Source: JBPCMN01 sp013695115 (GTDB lineage: Bacteria > Actinomycetota > Acidimicrobiia > IMCC26256 > JACDBD01). Taken from it: 64,000 nt of DNA. Each line of letters opens with the position of its first letter. Position 1 is the stretch's first letter. The translations under genes and the position numbers were made by a program. This document shows positions 6,914 to 16,087 of the stretch, in pieces. The stretch is taken from the NCBI GenBank assembly GCA_051002235.1, contig JBPCMN010000038.1, positions 1 through 64,000 on the forward strand, in the 5' to 3' direction. The notes under the pieces were generated by a model, which made no database searches, was not told the DNA's origin, and saw only the letters and a list, made by a program, of their open reading frames with translations.

Positions 6914-7922
6914 ACGTCTGGATCGAGTCCTTGGCGCGATGCAGGAGCGCGACGTCGATCTGTTGCTCCTCGGGCGCGAAGGCAATGCCCGCTACGTGTC
7001 GGGGGCGCGCCGGCTCTGGCTCGGGGGAACCCGGGCGTTCGCCCCCGGCTGCGCGGTCGTGCGCGCGACCGGCGCGGTCCACCTGCTCAGCGTGACCGAC
7101 GACGGCATCCCGTCCGACATCCCACCCGAGCAGCTGTACCCGATCAGCTGGAACCCGATGAACCTGCTCGCGCCGGTCGTGGGAGCCCCGGGCGTCGCCG
7201 GCGCCCGCCGGGTGGGGGTCGACGGCATCACCCCGCTGTTCGAGCAGCTGCTCACCGGGATGCTGCCCGGCGCCGACCTGGTCGACGGCGAATCGTTGAT
7301 GAGGTCGGTGCGACGCCAGAAGTCCGCGGCTGATGTCGAGGCGATCCGCGCCGCGGCCGCGGTCGCCGATGACGCGATGGCTGCCGTAGTTGATGCGATG
7401 CGACCGGGTGTCCGCGAGATCGACCTCGTGGGCGTGTTCGACGAGCGAATGGCCGCGCATGGGGTTACGACCCCGGCGTACGACGCGATCGTCTCCGTGG
7501 TGGAGGAGGGCGCGGTCGGGCAGTGGTCGACCGACCGCGTGATCGACGACGGCGACCTCGTGACCATCAGCGCGGGTGTGCTCGCCGACGGGTGGGAAGC
7601 GTCGGTCGCCCGCACTTGGCCGTGCGGTGAATTGCGGTCCGAGCACCGGTCGTCGTGGGCGCAGTGGTGGTCAGCGTGGAACGCGCTGGTCGACCGAGCG
7701 CGACCGGGGACGCCGGTGGGGGAGATCCGCGACGCCGGCGAGGTCGATCTCCACGGTGTCGGCGCGAGCTACGAGGTGCTGGCCGACGACGATGTCCTCG
7801 AACCCGACACGGTGGTCGCGCTCGAGCTCCGGCACGCCGGCATCCTCGGCGGCGAAACCCTGCTCGTCACCGCTGACGGTTGCGAGCCCCTGACCCGGGC
7901 TCCGCACGTCGCCGTCCCTTGA
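6906..7922 (+). CDS. M24-family paralogue with lost metal ligands
   Basis: The 338-residue protein has the same fold as its upstream neighbour (LLLLGREGNARYVSGARR, KSAADVEAIRAAAAVAD). Where the neighbour has WVDTGID and SDFGRTW, this protein reads VTISAGVLADGW and EASVARTW, so both aspartates that bind the metal pair are gone. LHGVGASYE keeps a His, and VALELRHA and GGETLLVT keep Glu residues. It overlaps the upstream gene by eight bases. I infer a regulatory or structural partner, or an enzyme working by other chemistry, rather than a normal metallopeptidase. Confidence 0.78.
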   Translation: MSERLDRVLGAMQERDVDLLLLGREGNARYVSGARRLWLGGTRAFAPGCAVVRATGAVHLLSVTDDGIPSDIPPEQLYPISWNPMNLLAPVVGAPGVAGARRVGVDGITPLFEQLLTGMLPGADLVDGESLMRSVRRQKSAADVEAIRAAAAVADDAMAAVVDAMRPGVREIDLVGVFDERMAAHGVTTPAYDAIVSVVEEGAVGQWSTDRVIDDGDLVTISAGVLADGWEASVARTWPCGELRSEHRSSWAQWWSAWNALVDRARPGTPVGEIRDAGEVDLHGVGASYEVLADDDVLEPDTVVALELRHAGILGGETLLVTADGCEPLTRAPHVAVP

Positions 7923-7929
7923 GGCTTGG

Positions 7930-8000
7930 AGCGGGTGACGGGAATCGGACCCGCGTCGTCAGATTGGAAGTCTGAAGCTCTGCCATTGAGCTACACCCGC
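7930..8000 (-). tRNA. tRNA-Gly (TCC)
   Basis: The minus strand reads acceptor GCGGGTG paired with CACCCGC, D-arm AGCTCAATGGCAGAGC, anticodon loop CTTCCAA (anticodon TCC) and a T-arm with GTCCGATTCCC. TAGCTT on the minus strand (8012-8017) is a likely -10. Confidence 0.93.
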
Positions 8001-8197
8001 GAATCGAGCACAAGCTAACCCAGCTGGTACTGCGCCTGAGGCGCTTTGGGCTGCTGAGTCATCCGCACGACTTGCCGGCAACGTGGTCGAACTCGAGGAC
8101 CAACAGCGCGCTCCCCCCTCGCGTGCAGCGGCGCGACCGAACGGCTCACGGCACGCGCGGCGACGTATGGGGACGCGTCAGCGCTGCGCTCGCGGAG

Positions 8198-8271
8198 TCG
8201 GGGAGGGCGGATTTGAACCGCCGACCGCCTGCCCCCAAAGCAGGTGCGCTACCGGGCTGCGCTACTCCCCG
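8198..8271 (-). tRNA. tRNA-Pro (TGG)
   Basis: The minus strand reads acceptor CGGGGAG paired with CTCCCCG, anticodon loop TTTGGGG (anticodon TGG) and T-arm GTTCAAATCC. TACCCT on the minus strand (8280-8285) lies eight bases upstream. The 197 bases between this gene and tRNA-Gly show no other feature. Confidence 0.93.
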
Positions 8272-8312
8272 TGGCGTCAAGGGTAGGGCAGGCGACCCCG
8301 AGCCACCCCTTC

Positions 8313-8318
8313 TATCGT
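8313..8318 (+). promoter_or_regulatory. -10 element (TATCGT) of the methyltransferase gene
   Basis: TATCGT is followed by six bases and ATG 8325. This fixes the start of the methyltransferase and predicts a leaderless mRNA. Confidence 0.5.
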
Positions 8319-8324
8319 CCGGTG

Positions 8325-8939
8325 ATGGCCGAGGACTGGCTGGAACGGACCCAGTTCCACTTCACGCCGGACACGTACCTCGACGAGATCCGCGGCGAGG
8401 TGCCGAACTACGACACGTTGCAGCGCGAGGTCGCCGAGGCCAGCGCCATCGAGGGGGTGCAGCGGGTGCTGGACCTGGGCGCAGGTACCGGCGCAACCTC
8501 GAGGGCGGTGCTGGAGCGCCATCCGTCGGCGTTTCTGTTCTTGGTCGACGCGAGCGCTGAGATGCTCGCGGTGGCGCGTCGCCAGCTCCTCGCCGACCGG
8601 GTCGAGACCATCGACGTTGGCGACATGCGCGACGAATTGCCTGACGGCCCCTTCGACCTCGTCGTCTCTGCGCTCGCGGTCCACCACCTCGACGGCGCCG
8701 AGAAGCGGACGCTGTTCGGCCGCGTCCGTGGTCGGCTCCGCCCGGGTGGCCGGTTCGTCCTCGCCGACGTCGTGGTCCCGGACGACCCGGCCGACGCGAT
8801 CACCCCGCTGATCCCTGGCTACGACAAGCCCGACCGCGTCGACGACCTCCTGAACTCGCTCACCGCCGCCGGCTTCGATCCTTCGCTGACCTGGAGCGTC
8901 AAGGACCTCGTCGTCATCGCAGCTGACGTCGAGGCGTAG
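8325..8939 (+). CDS. class I SAM-dependent methyltransferase
   Basis: The 204-residue protein has the Rossmann methyltransferase core: VLDLGAGTGATSRAVL (SAM-binding motif I), FLVDASAEML (motif II acidic residue), FDLVVSALAVHHL (motif IV) and GRLRPGGRFVLADVV. The substrate is unknown. An upstream in-frame start at 8244 would begin inside tRNA-Pro, so ATG 8325 with its -10 is preferred. Confidence 0.85.
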   Translation: MAEDWLERTQFHFTPDTYLDEIRGEVPNYDTLQREVAEASAIEGVQRVLDLGAGTGATSRAVLERHPSAFLFLVDASAEMLAVARRQLLADRVETIDVGDMRDELPDGPFDLVVSALAVHHLDGAEKRTLFGRVRGRLRPGGRFVLADVVVPDDPADAITPLIPGYDKPDRVDDLLNSLTAAGFDPSLTWSVKDLVVIAADVEA

Positions 8940-8950
8940 CTCGCCATCGG

Positions 8951-8956
8951 TAACAT
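8951..8956 (+). promoter_or_regulatory. -10 element (TAACAT) of the lipoprotein gene
   Basis: TAACAT is followed by seven bases and GTG 8964, the leaderless spacing seen elsewhere in the window. Confidence 0.5.
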
Positions 8957-8963
8957 CCGCGCC

Positions 8964-9533
8964 GTGCGTGCACGGGCCCTCACACGCCTCCTTCTTGTCG
9001 TCGCGCTCTCGGGCGCGGCCTGCGCATCCGACTCGGACGAGCGCAGCTTGCCTCCCAACGACTTCGAGGAGCTCGCCGACATCTTCGACCCGCAGCTGAA
9101 GCCCCTCGGCCTGAAGCTCACGCGGGGCGCGCTCATCGACACCCGCAACGGTCGCTACCGCCCGTCGGACACTGGTCGCCACCTCGCCCTGTACGTCGAG
9201 CCCACGGGGGCCGAGTACACCCCGGTCGACTACGCCGAGGGGATCGTGCCCAGCGCGCAGGTGTTTCTCCCCGAGGTCTTCCGGCGGTGGAGCGACTTGA
9301 AAACGATGGACGTGTGCCAGGAGCCCCTCCCTGGCGACGACGACCGCAAGGAGCCACCACCCGTCACCCAGCTCTTCGTCTCACGGGCGGAGGCGCGCGA
9401 TCTCGACTGGGACACGGTGACATTGCCCGACCTCGTGGCGGCGGCGGAACCTCTACGCGAGAGCTACCGCCTGTATCTCGCGCCCGAGGTGACGTCCGAT
9501 CCGAGCTGGCCCGCGATCAGTCAGGCCGGCTGA
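8964..9533 (+). CDS. lipoprotein of unknown function
   Basis: The 189-residue protein has an N-terminal signal with a hydrophobic run and lipobox LSGAAC, so it should be lipidated at Cys about 21. The rest is soluble and acidic, with no motif I recognise. LALYVEPTG and SAQVFLPEVF suggest a mixed alpha/beta domain. It is convergent with the VOC gene, with 61 bases between them. Confidence 0.7.
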   Translation: MRARALTRLLLVVALSGAACASDSDERSLPPNDFEELADIFDPQLKPLGLKLTRGALIDTRNGRYRPSDTGRHLALYVEPTGAEYTPVDYAEGIVPSAQVFLPEVFRRWSDLKTMDVCQEPLPGDDDRKEPPPVTQLFVSRAEARDLDWDTVTLPDLVAAAEPLRESYRLYLAPEVTSDPSWPAISQAG

Positions 9534-9594
9534 GCAGCGCCAGCGCGACCGGCAGTACCGGAGAGCGACAGGTCCACCTTTCCCGCTCTTGGCT

Positions 9595-10098
9595 TTACGG
9601 GCCGGGCCGCTCGGGCCCCGGTCGCTCTTGCTCCGGATACCTGACGCCGCGGGCGCTCGCCTCGATAGCGGCGCGCTCGACCGCGAGCCCGACCTCCTGC
9701 CCGTGCGAGAGCTCGAGGTTGTGACCGTCGGGGTCGGGAACGATCGCCCAGTACCCGACGGGGTAGCCGGAGTCGAGGGGCCCGAGGACGTCGCGTCCCT
9801 CGCGTCGAGCGGCATCGCAACGCCGGTCGACCTCCTCCCGGCTCGGGCAGCCGACGCCGAGGTGCGCGAACCCGCCGAGCGCGTGCGAGATAGCCGCCTG
9901 CTCGATGAGGACCACGACGAAGGGGCGGGTGCGGTCGCTGATCCACACGACGGTGGTGCCGGTCTCGTCGTCGCGGCGCCGGTGCACGACGTCCATGTCT
10001 GCGTAGCGCCGGTAGAACTCGATGCTGGCGTCGATGTCGGTGACGGGGAGGGCGACGTGGGTGAGCCCGCGGTCGACCGTCCCGATATCCCCGCTCAC
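9595..10098 (-). CDS. VOC-family (glyoxalase/dioxygenase fold) protein
   Basis: The 167-residue protein is a single vicinal-oxygen-chelate domain: LTHVALPVTDIDASIEFY at the start (first metal ligand His), GGFAHLGVGC in the middle and IVPDPDGHNLELS near the end, with the usual His and Glu ligands. The substrate is unknown. The last residues (RYPEQERPGPERPGP) and stop codon come from a copy of a palindromic repeat (core 9604-9618), so the natural C-terminus has probably been replaced by the insertion. It is divergent from tig. Confidence 0.82.
   Translation of the reverse strand: MSGDIGTVDRGLTHVALPVTDIDASIEFYRRYADMDVVHRRRDDETGTTVVWISDRTRPFVVVLIEQAAISHALGGFAHLGVGCPSREEVDRRCDAARREGRDVLGPLDSGYPVGYWAIVPDPDGHNLELSHGQEVGLAVERAAIEASARGVRYPEQERPGPERPGP
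9604..9618 (-). repeat. palindromic repeat B, copy 1
   Basis: On the minus strand the core reads GGGCCCGAGCGGCCC, a hairpin with stem GGGCC/GGCCC. The same core is found at 53919-53933 and 59309-59323. Copies 1 and 3 also share flanks (GAGCGACCG before, AGAGCGGG after). Confidence 0.6.
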
Positions 10099-10176
10099 CG
10101 CCAGAGCTTCGCACGCGTCTGCGCATCGAGGAGGAGCGCGGACGCGCGGGAGGCCGCGGGTACAGTGGCCGTCCCC

Positions 10177-11580
10177 ATGGCGCCCGTCAGCACGTCGGTC
10201 GAAGCCCTCGATGGCAACAAGGTGCGCCTGCACGTGGCGATCCCGGCCTCCGAGTTCGACAAGGCCGTCGATGCCGCCTTCCGCAAGCTGGCCTCCGACG
10301 TCAAGATCCCCGGCTTCCGGCCCGGGAAGGTCCCGCGTGAGCTCCTGGAGGCCCGGTTCGGGCCCGACGTCGCCCGCCGCGAGGCGCTCCAGGAGGCCCT
10401 GCCCGGCTACTACGCCGACGCGGTCGACGCCGAGCATCTCGACGCGATCGCGCCGCCTGACATCGACATCACGTCGGGCGAGGACGAGGGCGACGTCGAG
10501 TTCGACGCGGTGGTCGAGATCCGGCCGGTGGCCACGATCAACGGCTACGACGCGCTGCGCGTCGAGGTCTCGAGCCCGGACGTGACCGAGGAGGCCCTCG
10601 ACGCGCAGATTGACGCACTCCGCAACCGGTTCGCCGAGCTCGCGGAGTCGGCGGCGCCGCTCACCGACGGCGACTACGCCGAGATCGACATCAAGGGGTA
10701 CGTCCACGACGAGGCGATCGAGGGTCTGACCGCCACCGACTTCCTCTACGAGGTCGGTTCGGGCTTGGTCGTACCCAAGCTCGACGAGGAGCTCCGGGGC
10801 AAGCGCCCGGGCGAGATCCTCAAGTTCAACGACCGGCTCCCGGAGCGCTTCGGCGACCGAGCGGGCGAAGAGGTCGCGTTCCAGGTCCTGGTGAAGGACG
10901 TCAAGCGCAAGGTGCTTCCCGAGGTCACCGATGACTGGGTGTCGGAGGCGAGCGAGTTCGACACCGTCGACGAGCTGCGCGCCGACGTCCGCCGACGCCT
11001 CGAGCTCGTCTCGACGGTCCAGACGCAGATGGCGGCGCGCGACAAGGTGCTGGAGGCGGCGGCCGAGCTGGTCGACATCGAGCTCCCCGACGCCCTCGTG
11101 CACCAGGAGATGGAGCGCCGGCTCCACGACCTCGCCCACCGGCTCGAAGGGCAGGGCGCGACGATCGAGCAATACCTGGCCGCGACCGGCCAGGAACAGG
11201 AGGCGTTCGTTGCCGCGGTGCGCCAGGGTGCGACCGCGGGCGTGCGTGCCGACCTCGCGCTGCGCGCCGTCGTCGCGCAGGAGGGCATCACGGCTACGGA
11301 GGAGGAGCTAGACGCCGAGATTGCCCGTCTGGCCGAGAGGATGGAGGAAAAGCCTGCCAAGGTGCGGCGCGATCTCGACCGCCGGGGCCTCCTGGAGGCG
11401 GTACGATCTGACATCGCCAGAGGGAAGGCGTTGCAGCTGTTGGTCGACCGGGCCACCGTGGTCGACGAGCAGGGCAAGCCGCTCGACCTCAGCCTTCCCG
11501 ACGAGGAACCGGCGTCAGGCCAGCAACCAGAGGATCAAGAGGTGTCACAGCAGCCCCCCGCAGAGGAGTCGAAGGCGTGA
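10177..11580 (+). CDS. tig: trigger factor
   Basis: The 467-residue protein is the ribosome-bound chaperone and prolyl isomerase that meets nascent chains at the exit tunnel. The N-terminal domain has the ribosome-binding signature GFRPGKVP at about residues 46-53. A PPIase-like domain follows (TDGDYAEIDIKGYV), then a helical C-terminal domain. The last 40 residues are Gln/Pro/Glu-rich. TACAGT (10161-10166) lies ten bases before ATG 10177. The stop overlaps the clpP start as GTGA, so chaperone and protease are coupled. Confidence 0.95.
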   Translation: MAPVSTSVEALDGNKVRLHVAIPASEFDKAVDAAFRKLASDVKIPGFRPGKVPRELLEARFGPDVARREALQEALPGYYADAVDAEHLDAIAPPDIDITSGEDEGDVEFDAVVEIRPVATINGYDALRVEVSSPDVTEEALDAQIDALRNRFAELAESAAPLTDGDYAEIDIKGYVHDEAIEGLTATDFLYEVGSGLVVPKLDEELRGKRPGEILKFNDRLPERFGDRAGEEVAFQVLVKDVKRKVLPEVTDDWVSEASEFDTVDELRADVRRRLELVSTVQTQMAARDKVLEAAAELVDIELPDALVHQEMERRLHDLAHRLEGQGATIEQYLAATGQEQEAFVAAVRQGATAGVRADLALRAVVAQEGITATEEELDAEIARLAERMEEKPAKVRRDLDRRGLLEAVRSDIARGKALQLLVDRATVVDEQGKPLDLSLPDEEPASGQQPEDQEVSQQPPAEESKA

Positions 11581-12212
11581 ACGAGCCCATCCGCAACTAC
11601 CTCGTCCCCACCGTTATCGAGCAGACCAACCGGGGCGAGCGTGCGTTCGACATCTACTCCCGGCTGCTCAAGGAGCGCATCATCTTCCTGGGCACGCCCA
11701 TCGACGACACCGTGTCGAACCTGATGATCGCCCAGCTGCTGCACCTCGAGAGCGAAGACCCCGACAAGGACATCTCCATCTACATCAACTCTCCCGGCGG
11801 CGACATCACCGGGCTCTTCGCCATCTACGACACGATGCAGTACATCAAGCCCGACCTGCAGACGATCTGTGTAGGCCAGGCGGCGTCCGCCGCGGCCGTC
11901 CTGCTCGCGGCCGGCGCGCCGCAGAAGCGCTACTCGCTGCCGCACGCCCGCATCCTCATCCACCAACCCCACGGCGGCGCCTCGGGCCAGGCGGTCGACA
12001 TCGAGATCCAGGCCAAGGAGATCATCCGCATGCGCGAGCTGCTCGACGAGCTGCTCGCCCACCACACCGGCCAGCCCGTCGACAAGGTCGCCCACGACAC
12101 CGACCGCGACTTCATCATGAGCGCGCCCGAGGCCGAGACGTACGGGATTATCGACCAGGTCATCACCAACCGGGAGCTCGCCCAGGTGGCCGCGGCCGCC
12201 GGGGTGAGCTGA
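11577..12212 (+). CDS. clpP: ATP-dependent Clp protease proteolytic subunit
   Basis: The 211-residue serine protease carries the nucleophile in GQAASAAAVLLAAG (Ser about 104) and the catalytic His in ILIHQPHGG (about 129). YINSPGGDITGLFAIYDTM is the handle-region signature. It forms the barrel that works with ClpX, encoded 26 bases downstream. It starts at GTG 11577 within the tig stop. Confidence 0.96.
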   Translation: MNEPIRNYLVPTVIEQTNRGERAFDIYSRLLKERIIFLGTPIDDTVSNLMIAQLLHLESEDPDKDISIYINSPGGDITGLFAIYDTMQYIKPDLQTICVGQAASAAAVLLAAGAPQKRYSLPHARILIHQPHGGASGQAVDIEIQAKEIIRMRELLDELLAHHTGQPVDKVAHDTDRDFIMSAPEAETYGIIDQVITNRELAQVAAAAGVS

Positions 12213-12238
12213 CCGGACCGCGAGGCTAAGGGGGGCGC

Positions 12239-13504
12239 GTGGCGAAGTTCGGCGATGGCGGCGACCTGCTGAAATGCTCGTTCTGCGGCAAGACGCAGAA
12301 GCAGGTCAAGAAGCTGATCGCCGGGCCCGGCGTCTACATCTGCGACGAGTGCATCGACCTCTGCAACGAGATCATCGAAGAGGAGCTCTCGCAGACCAGC
12401 GAGGTGCGCTTCGACGACCTGCCGAAGCCCCGTGAGATCTACGAGTACCTGAACGACTACGTCATCGGGCAGGACCAGGCGAAGAAGATCCTCTCCGTCG
12501 CCGTCTACAACCACTACAAGCGGGTGCAGGCGGGCGCGTACGGCGATCCCGAGGTCGAGCTCCAGAAGTCGAACATTCTGCTGATCGGACCGACCGGCTG
12601 CGGGAAGACGCTGCTGGCCCAGACGCTCGCCCGGTTGCTCAAGGTGCCGTTCGCCATTGCCGACGCCACCGCGCTCACCGAAGCCGGCTACGTCGGTGAG
12701 GACGTCGAGAACATCCTCCTCAAGCTGATCCAGGCAGCCGACTACGACGTGAAGAAGGCCGAGACCGGGATCATCTACATCGACGAGATCGACAAGATCG
12801 CCCGCAAGGCCGAGAACCCGTCGATCACGCGCGACGTCTCCGGCGAAGGCGTGCAGCAGGCGCTGCTGAAGATCCTGGAGGGGACGACCGCGTCGGTGCC
12901 GCCCCAGGGCGGGCGCAAGCACCCGCACCAGGAGTTCATCCAGATCGACACCACCAACATCCTCTTCATCTGCGGCGGCGCGTTCGCGGGGATCGACAAG
13001 ATCATCGAGAGCAGGCTCGGCAACCACGGCGTAGGGTTTGGCGCCGACATCCGCAAGTCCGACGAGAAGGATCTCGGCGCGGTGCTCGCCGGCGTCCTGC
13101 CCGAGGACCTGCTGAAGTTCGGCCTCATCCCCGAGTTCGTCGGCCGCCTGCCCGTCATCGGCGCGGTACACAGCCTCGACAAGGAGGCGCTCATCCGCAT
13201 CCTGGTCGAGCCCAAGAACGCGCTCTTGAAGCAGTACCAGAAGTTCTTCCAGTTCGACGAGGTGTCGCTCGTGTTCAGCGACGACGCGCTGGAGGCGGTG
13301 GGCGAGGAGGCCCTCAAGCGGGGCACCGGCGCCCGTGGCCTGCGCGCCATCCTCGAAGAGGTGCTGCTCGAGGTCATGTACGACCTGCCCAGCCGCTCCG
13401 ACGTCGCCCAGTGCGTGATCGACGCCAACGTGGTCCTCGACCGGGTGACACCCACGCTCATCACCGCCGGCGAGGCCGGTGACACCGAGCGCCGCAGCGC
13501 GTAG
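12239..13504 (+). CDS. clpX: ATP-dependent Clp protease ATPase subunit ClpX
   Basis: The 421-residue AAA+ unfoldase begins with a four-cysteine zinc-binding domain (CSFCGKTQKQ and CDECIDLC). It has Walker A GPTGCGKT, Walker B IIYIDEIDKIAR, the pore segment GGRKHPHQEF and sensor regions near GTGARGLRAI. It feeds substrates to ClpP. The GTG 12239 start is preceded by the purine-rich AAGGGGGG. Confidence 0.96.
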   Translation: MAKFGDGGDLLKCSFCGKTQKQVKKLIAGPGVYICDECIDLCNEIIEEELSQTSEVRFDDLPKPREIYEYLNDYVIGQDQAKKILSVAVYNHYKRVQAGAYGDPEVELQKSNILLIGPTGCGKTLLAQTLARLLKVPFAIADATALTEAGYVGEDVENILLKLIQAADYDVKKAETGIIYIDEIDKIARKAENPSITRDVSGEGVQQALLKILEGTTASVPPQGGRKHPHQEFIQIDTTNILFICGGAFAGIDKIIESRLGNHGVGFGADIRKSDEKDLGAVLAGVLPEDLLKFGLIPEFVGRLPVIGAVHSLDKEALIRILVEPKNALLKQYQKFFQFDEVSLVFSDDALEAVGEEALKRGTGARGLRAILEEVLLEVMYDLPSRSDVAQCVIDANVVLDRVTPTLITAGEAGDTERRSA

Positions 13505-13508
13505 TTCG

Positions 13509-13514
13509 TAGACT
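13509..13514 (+). promoter_or_regulatory. -10 element (TAGACT) of valS
   Basis: TAGACT is followed by seven bases and ATG 13522. It starts just after the clpX stop (13502-13504), so valS should have its own leaderless transcript. Confidence 0.5.
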
Positions 13515-13521
13515 CGGGCCC

Positions 13522-16077
13522 ATGGGCGCGCCCGAGAAACCTTCGCTCGACGGGATCGAGTCGAAGTGGGATGAGCGCTGGCAGGCCGACGCCACCTACG
13601 CGTTCGACCGGTCCAAGACGCGTGACGAGATCTACTCGGTCGACACGCCGCCGCCCACGGTCAGCGGTTCGCTGCACATGGGGTCGGTGTTCGGGTATGC
13701 GCAGGCCGACGCGGTCGTGCGCTACCACCGGATGCGGGGGCGCGAGGCCTTCTACCCGATGGGGTGGGACGACAACGGGCTTCCGACCGAGCGCCGGGTC
13801 CAGAACTACTACGGCGTGCGCTGCGACCCGTCGCTACCGTACGACCCCGACTTCTCGCCGCCGGAGAAGCCGGGCAAGCAACCGATCGCGGTCTCCCGCC
13901 CCAACTTCGTCGAGCTCTGCGAGGCGCTGACCAAGATCGACGAGCAGGCCTTCGAGGACCTGTGGCGGCGGCTCGGGCTCTCGGTGGACTGGTCACTCAC
14001 GTACACGACGATCGGGGAGGTTGCCCAGCGGGCCTCGCAACGCGCGTTCCTGCGGATGCTGGGGCGGGGTGAGGCGTACCAGGCCGAGGCGCCGACGCTC
14101 TGGGACGTCGACGACCGGACCGCGGTGGCCCAGGCCGAGCTGGAGGACCGCGAGGAAGCCGGCGCATATCACCGCGTCCGCTTCGGTGGGGTCGACGGCG
14201 CGCCCGACATCCTGATCGAGACGACCCGGCCCGAGCTCATCCCTGCCTGCGTCGCCCTGGTCGCCCATCCCGACGACGAACGCTTCCGGGATCGCTTCGG
14301 CACCGAGGTGACGACGGCGCTGTTCGGGGTGCGGGTGCCGGTGGTGGCGCACCCGCTGGCCGAGCCGGAGAAGGGCACCGGCATCGCCATGGTCTGCACG
14401 TTCGGAGACGTGACCGACGTCGTGTGGTGGCGGGAACTGCGGCTGCCGACCCGGAGTGTCATGGGTCGTGACGGCCGCCTCGCCGCCGACCCGCCCGACT
14501 GGGACGCGACCGACCCCGAGGCCGACGTGCGGTACCGGGAACTCGGGGGCAAGAACGTCAAGCAGGCGCGGGCGCGCGTGGTCGAGCTGCTGCGCGACTC
14601 CGGCGCGCTCGACGGTGAGCCGAAGCCCATCACCCACCCGGTGAAGTTCTACGAGCGGGGCTCGCGGCCGCTCGAGATCGTGACCACCCGCCAGTGGTAC
14701 ATCCGCAACGGTGCCAACGACCCCGACCTGCGGGCCGCGCTGCTCGAGCGCGGCCGCGAGCTGCGCTGGCACCCACCCCACACGCGCGCCCGGTACGAGA
14801 GCTGGGTCGAGGGGCTCAACACCGACTGGCTCATCAGCCGGCAGCGCTTTTTCGGCGTGCCCTTCCCGGTCTGGTACCCGCTCGGCGACGACGGCACCGT
14901 CGACCACGCGCACCCGCTCCTGCCGGGGGAGGACCGGCTCCCTGTCGACCCCTCCAACGACGTCCCCGACGGCTGCACGGAGGCACAACGCGGTCAGCCC
15001 GGCGGGTTCGTCGGCGACCCCGACATCATGGACACGTGGGCGACGTCCTCTCTCACGCCCCAGATCGCGACCCGCTGGGAAGACGACCACCACCGCTTCT
15101 CCCGCTTGTTCCCGATGAACCTACGGCCCCAGGGTGGCGAGATCATCCGCACCTGGCTTTTCGCCACTGTGCTGCGGGCGCACCTCGAGCACGGCACGCT
15201 GCCCTGGCGCGACACCATGATCAACGGCTGGGTCCTCGACCCCGACCGCAAGAAGATGTCGAAGTCGAAGGGGAACGTCGTCACGCCGGTCGAGTACTTC
15301 GAGAAGTTCGGCTCCGACGCGGTGCGTTACTGGGCGATGAACGGGCGACCGGGCGTCGACACCGCGTTCGACGAGGGCCAGATGAAGGTGGGGCGCCGCC
15401 TCGCGATCAAGCTGCTCAACGCGTCGAAGTTCGCCCTGGGCGTGCGCGGCGACGCGCCGACCGACGGCGTCGTGACCGCGACGCTCGACCGGTCGCTGCT
15501 GCACGGGCTCGCGGGCCTCGTCGACGACGCGACGACGGCGTTCGACGACTACGACTACGCCCGGGCACTGGAACGCACCGAGCGGTTCTTCTGGGGGTTT
15601 TGCGACGACTACCTCGAGCTGGTCAAGCAGCGGGCCTACGGCTCGGGCGGCGACGCGGGCGAGGCATCGGCGCGGCGCGCGCTCGAGCTCGCACTCGCAG
15701 CGTTGCTGCGGCTGTTCGCTCCCCACCTCCCGTTCGTGACCGAGGAGGTGTGGTCGTGGTGGCACGATGGCTCGGTGCATCTCGCCGGCTGGCCCAACGC
15801 GGAAGCGCTGCGCGCCGAAGCCGGCGACGCCGGTGACCTCGCCTACACGATGGCCGCCGACGTGCTCGGCGAGATCCGCAAGGCCAAGACCGCCGAGCAG
15901 CGGTCGCTGCGGACCGACGTCGAGCGCGTGATCGTCCGCGACACGCCCGAGCGGCTCGGCGTGCTCGCCCAGGTGATCGACGACGTCCGCGAGGCCGGCC
16001 GCGTGCGCGTCCTCGACACGGCTGAGTCCGACGAGCCGTCCGTCGACGTCGAGTTGGCCGAGTCCGACGCCGCCTGA
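13522..16077 (+). CDS. valS: valine--tRNA ligase (archaeal-type)
   Basis: The 851-residue class I synthetase charges tRNA-Val. PPPTVSGSLHMGSVFGY carries the HIGH region and GWDDNGLPTERRVQNYYG marks the archaeal/Rickettsia-type ValRS. KKMSKSKGN is the second ATP motif. The HIGH signature reads HMGS, with the second His replaced by Ser, which is unusual. The editing domain (ETTRPELIPACVALVAHPDD) and the anticodon-binding domain are present. folC follows after ten bases. Confidence 0.93.
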   Translation: MGAPEKPSLDGIESKWDERWQADATYAFDRSKTRDEIYSVDTPPPTVSGSLHMGSVFGYAQADAVVRYHRMRGREAFYPMGWDDNGLPTERRVQNYYGVRCDPSLPYDPDFSPPEKPGKQPIAVSRPNFVELCEALTKIDEQAFEDLWRRLGLSVDWSLTYTTIGEVAQRASQRAFLRMLGRGEAYQAEAPTLWDVDDRTAVAQAELEDREEAGAYHRVRFGGVDGAPDILIETTRPELIPACVALVAHPDDERFRDRFGTEVTTALFGVRVPVVAHPLAEPEKGTGIAMVCTFGDVTDVVWWRELRLPTRSVMGRDGRLAADPPDWDATDPEADVRYRELGGKNVKQARARVVELLRDSGALDGEPKPITHPVKFYERGSRPLEIVTTRQWYIRNGANDPDLRAALLERGRELRWHPPHTRARYESWVEGLNTDWLISRQRFFGVPFPVWYPLGDDGTVDHAHPLLPGEDRLPVDPSNDVPDGCTEAQRGQPGGFVGDPDIMDTWATSSLTPQIATRWEDDHHRFSRLFPMNLRPQGGEIIRTWLFATVLRAHLEHGTLPWRDTMINGWVLDPDRKKMSKSKGNVVTPVEYFEKFGSDAVRYWAMNGRPGVDTAFDEGQMKVGRRLAIKLLNASKFALGVRGDAPTDGVVTATLDRSLLHGLAGLVDDATTAFDDYDYARALERTERFFWGFCDDYLELVKQRAYGSGGDAGEASARRALELALAALLRLFAPHLPFVTEEVWSWWHDGSVHLAGWPNAEALRAEAGDAGDLAYTMAADVLGEIRKAKTAEQRSLRTDVERVIVRDTPERLGVLAQVIDDVREAGRVRVLDTAESDEPSVDVELAESDAA

Positions 16078-16087
16078 ACGGGCTCGC

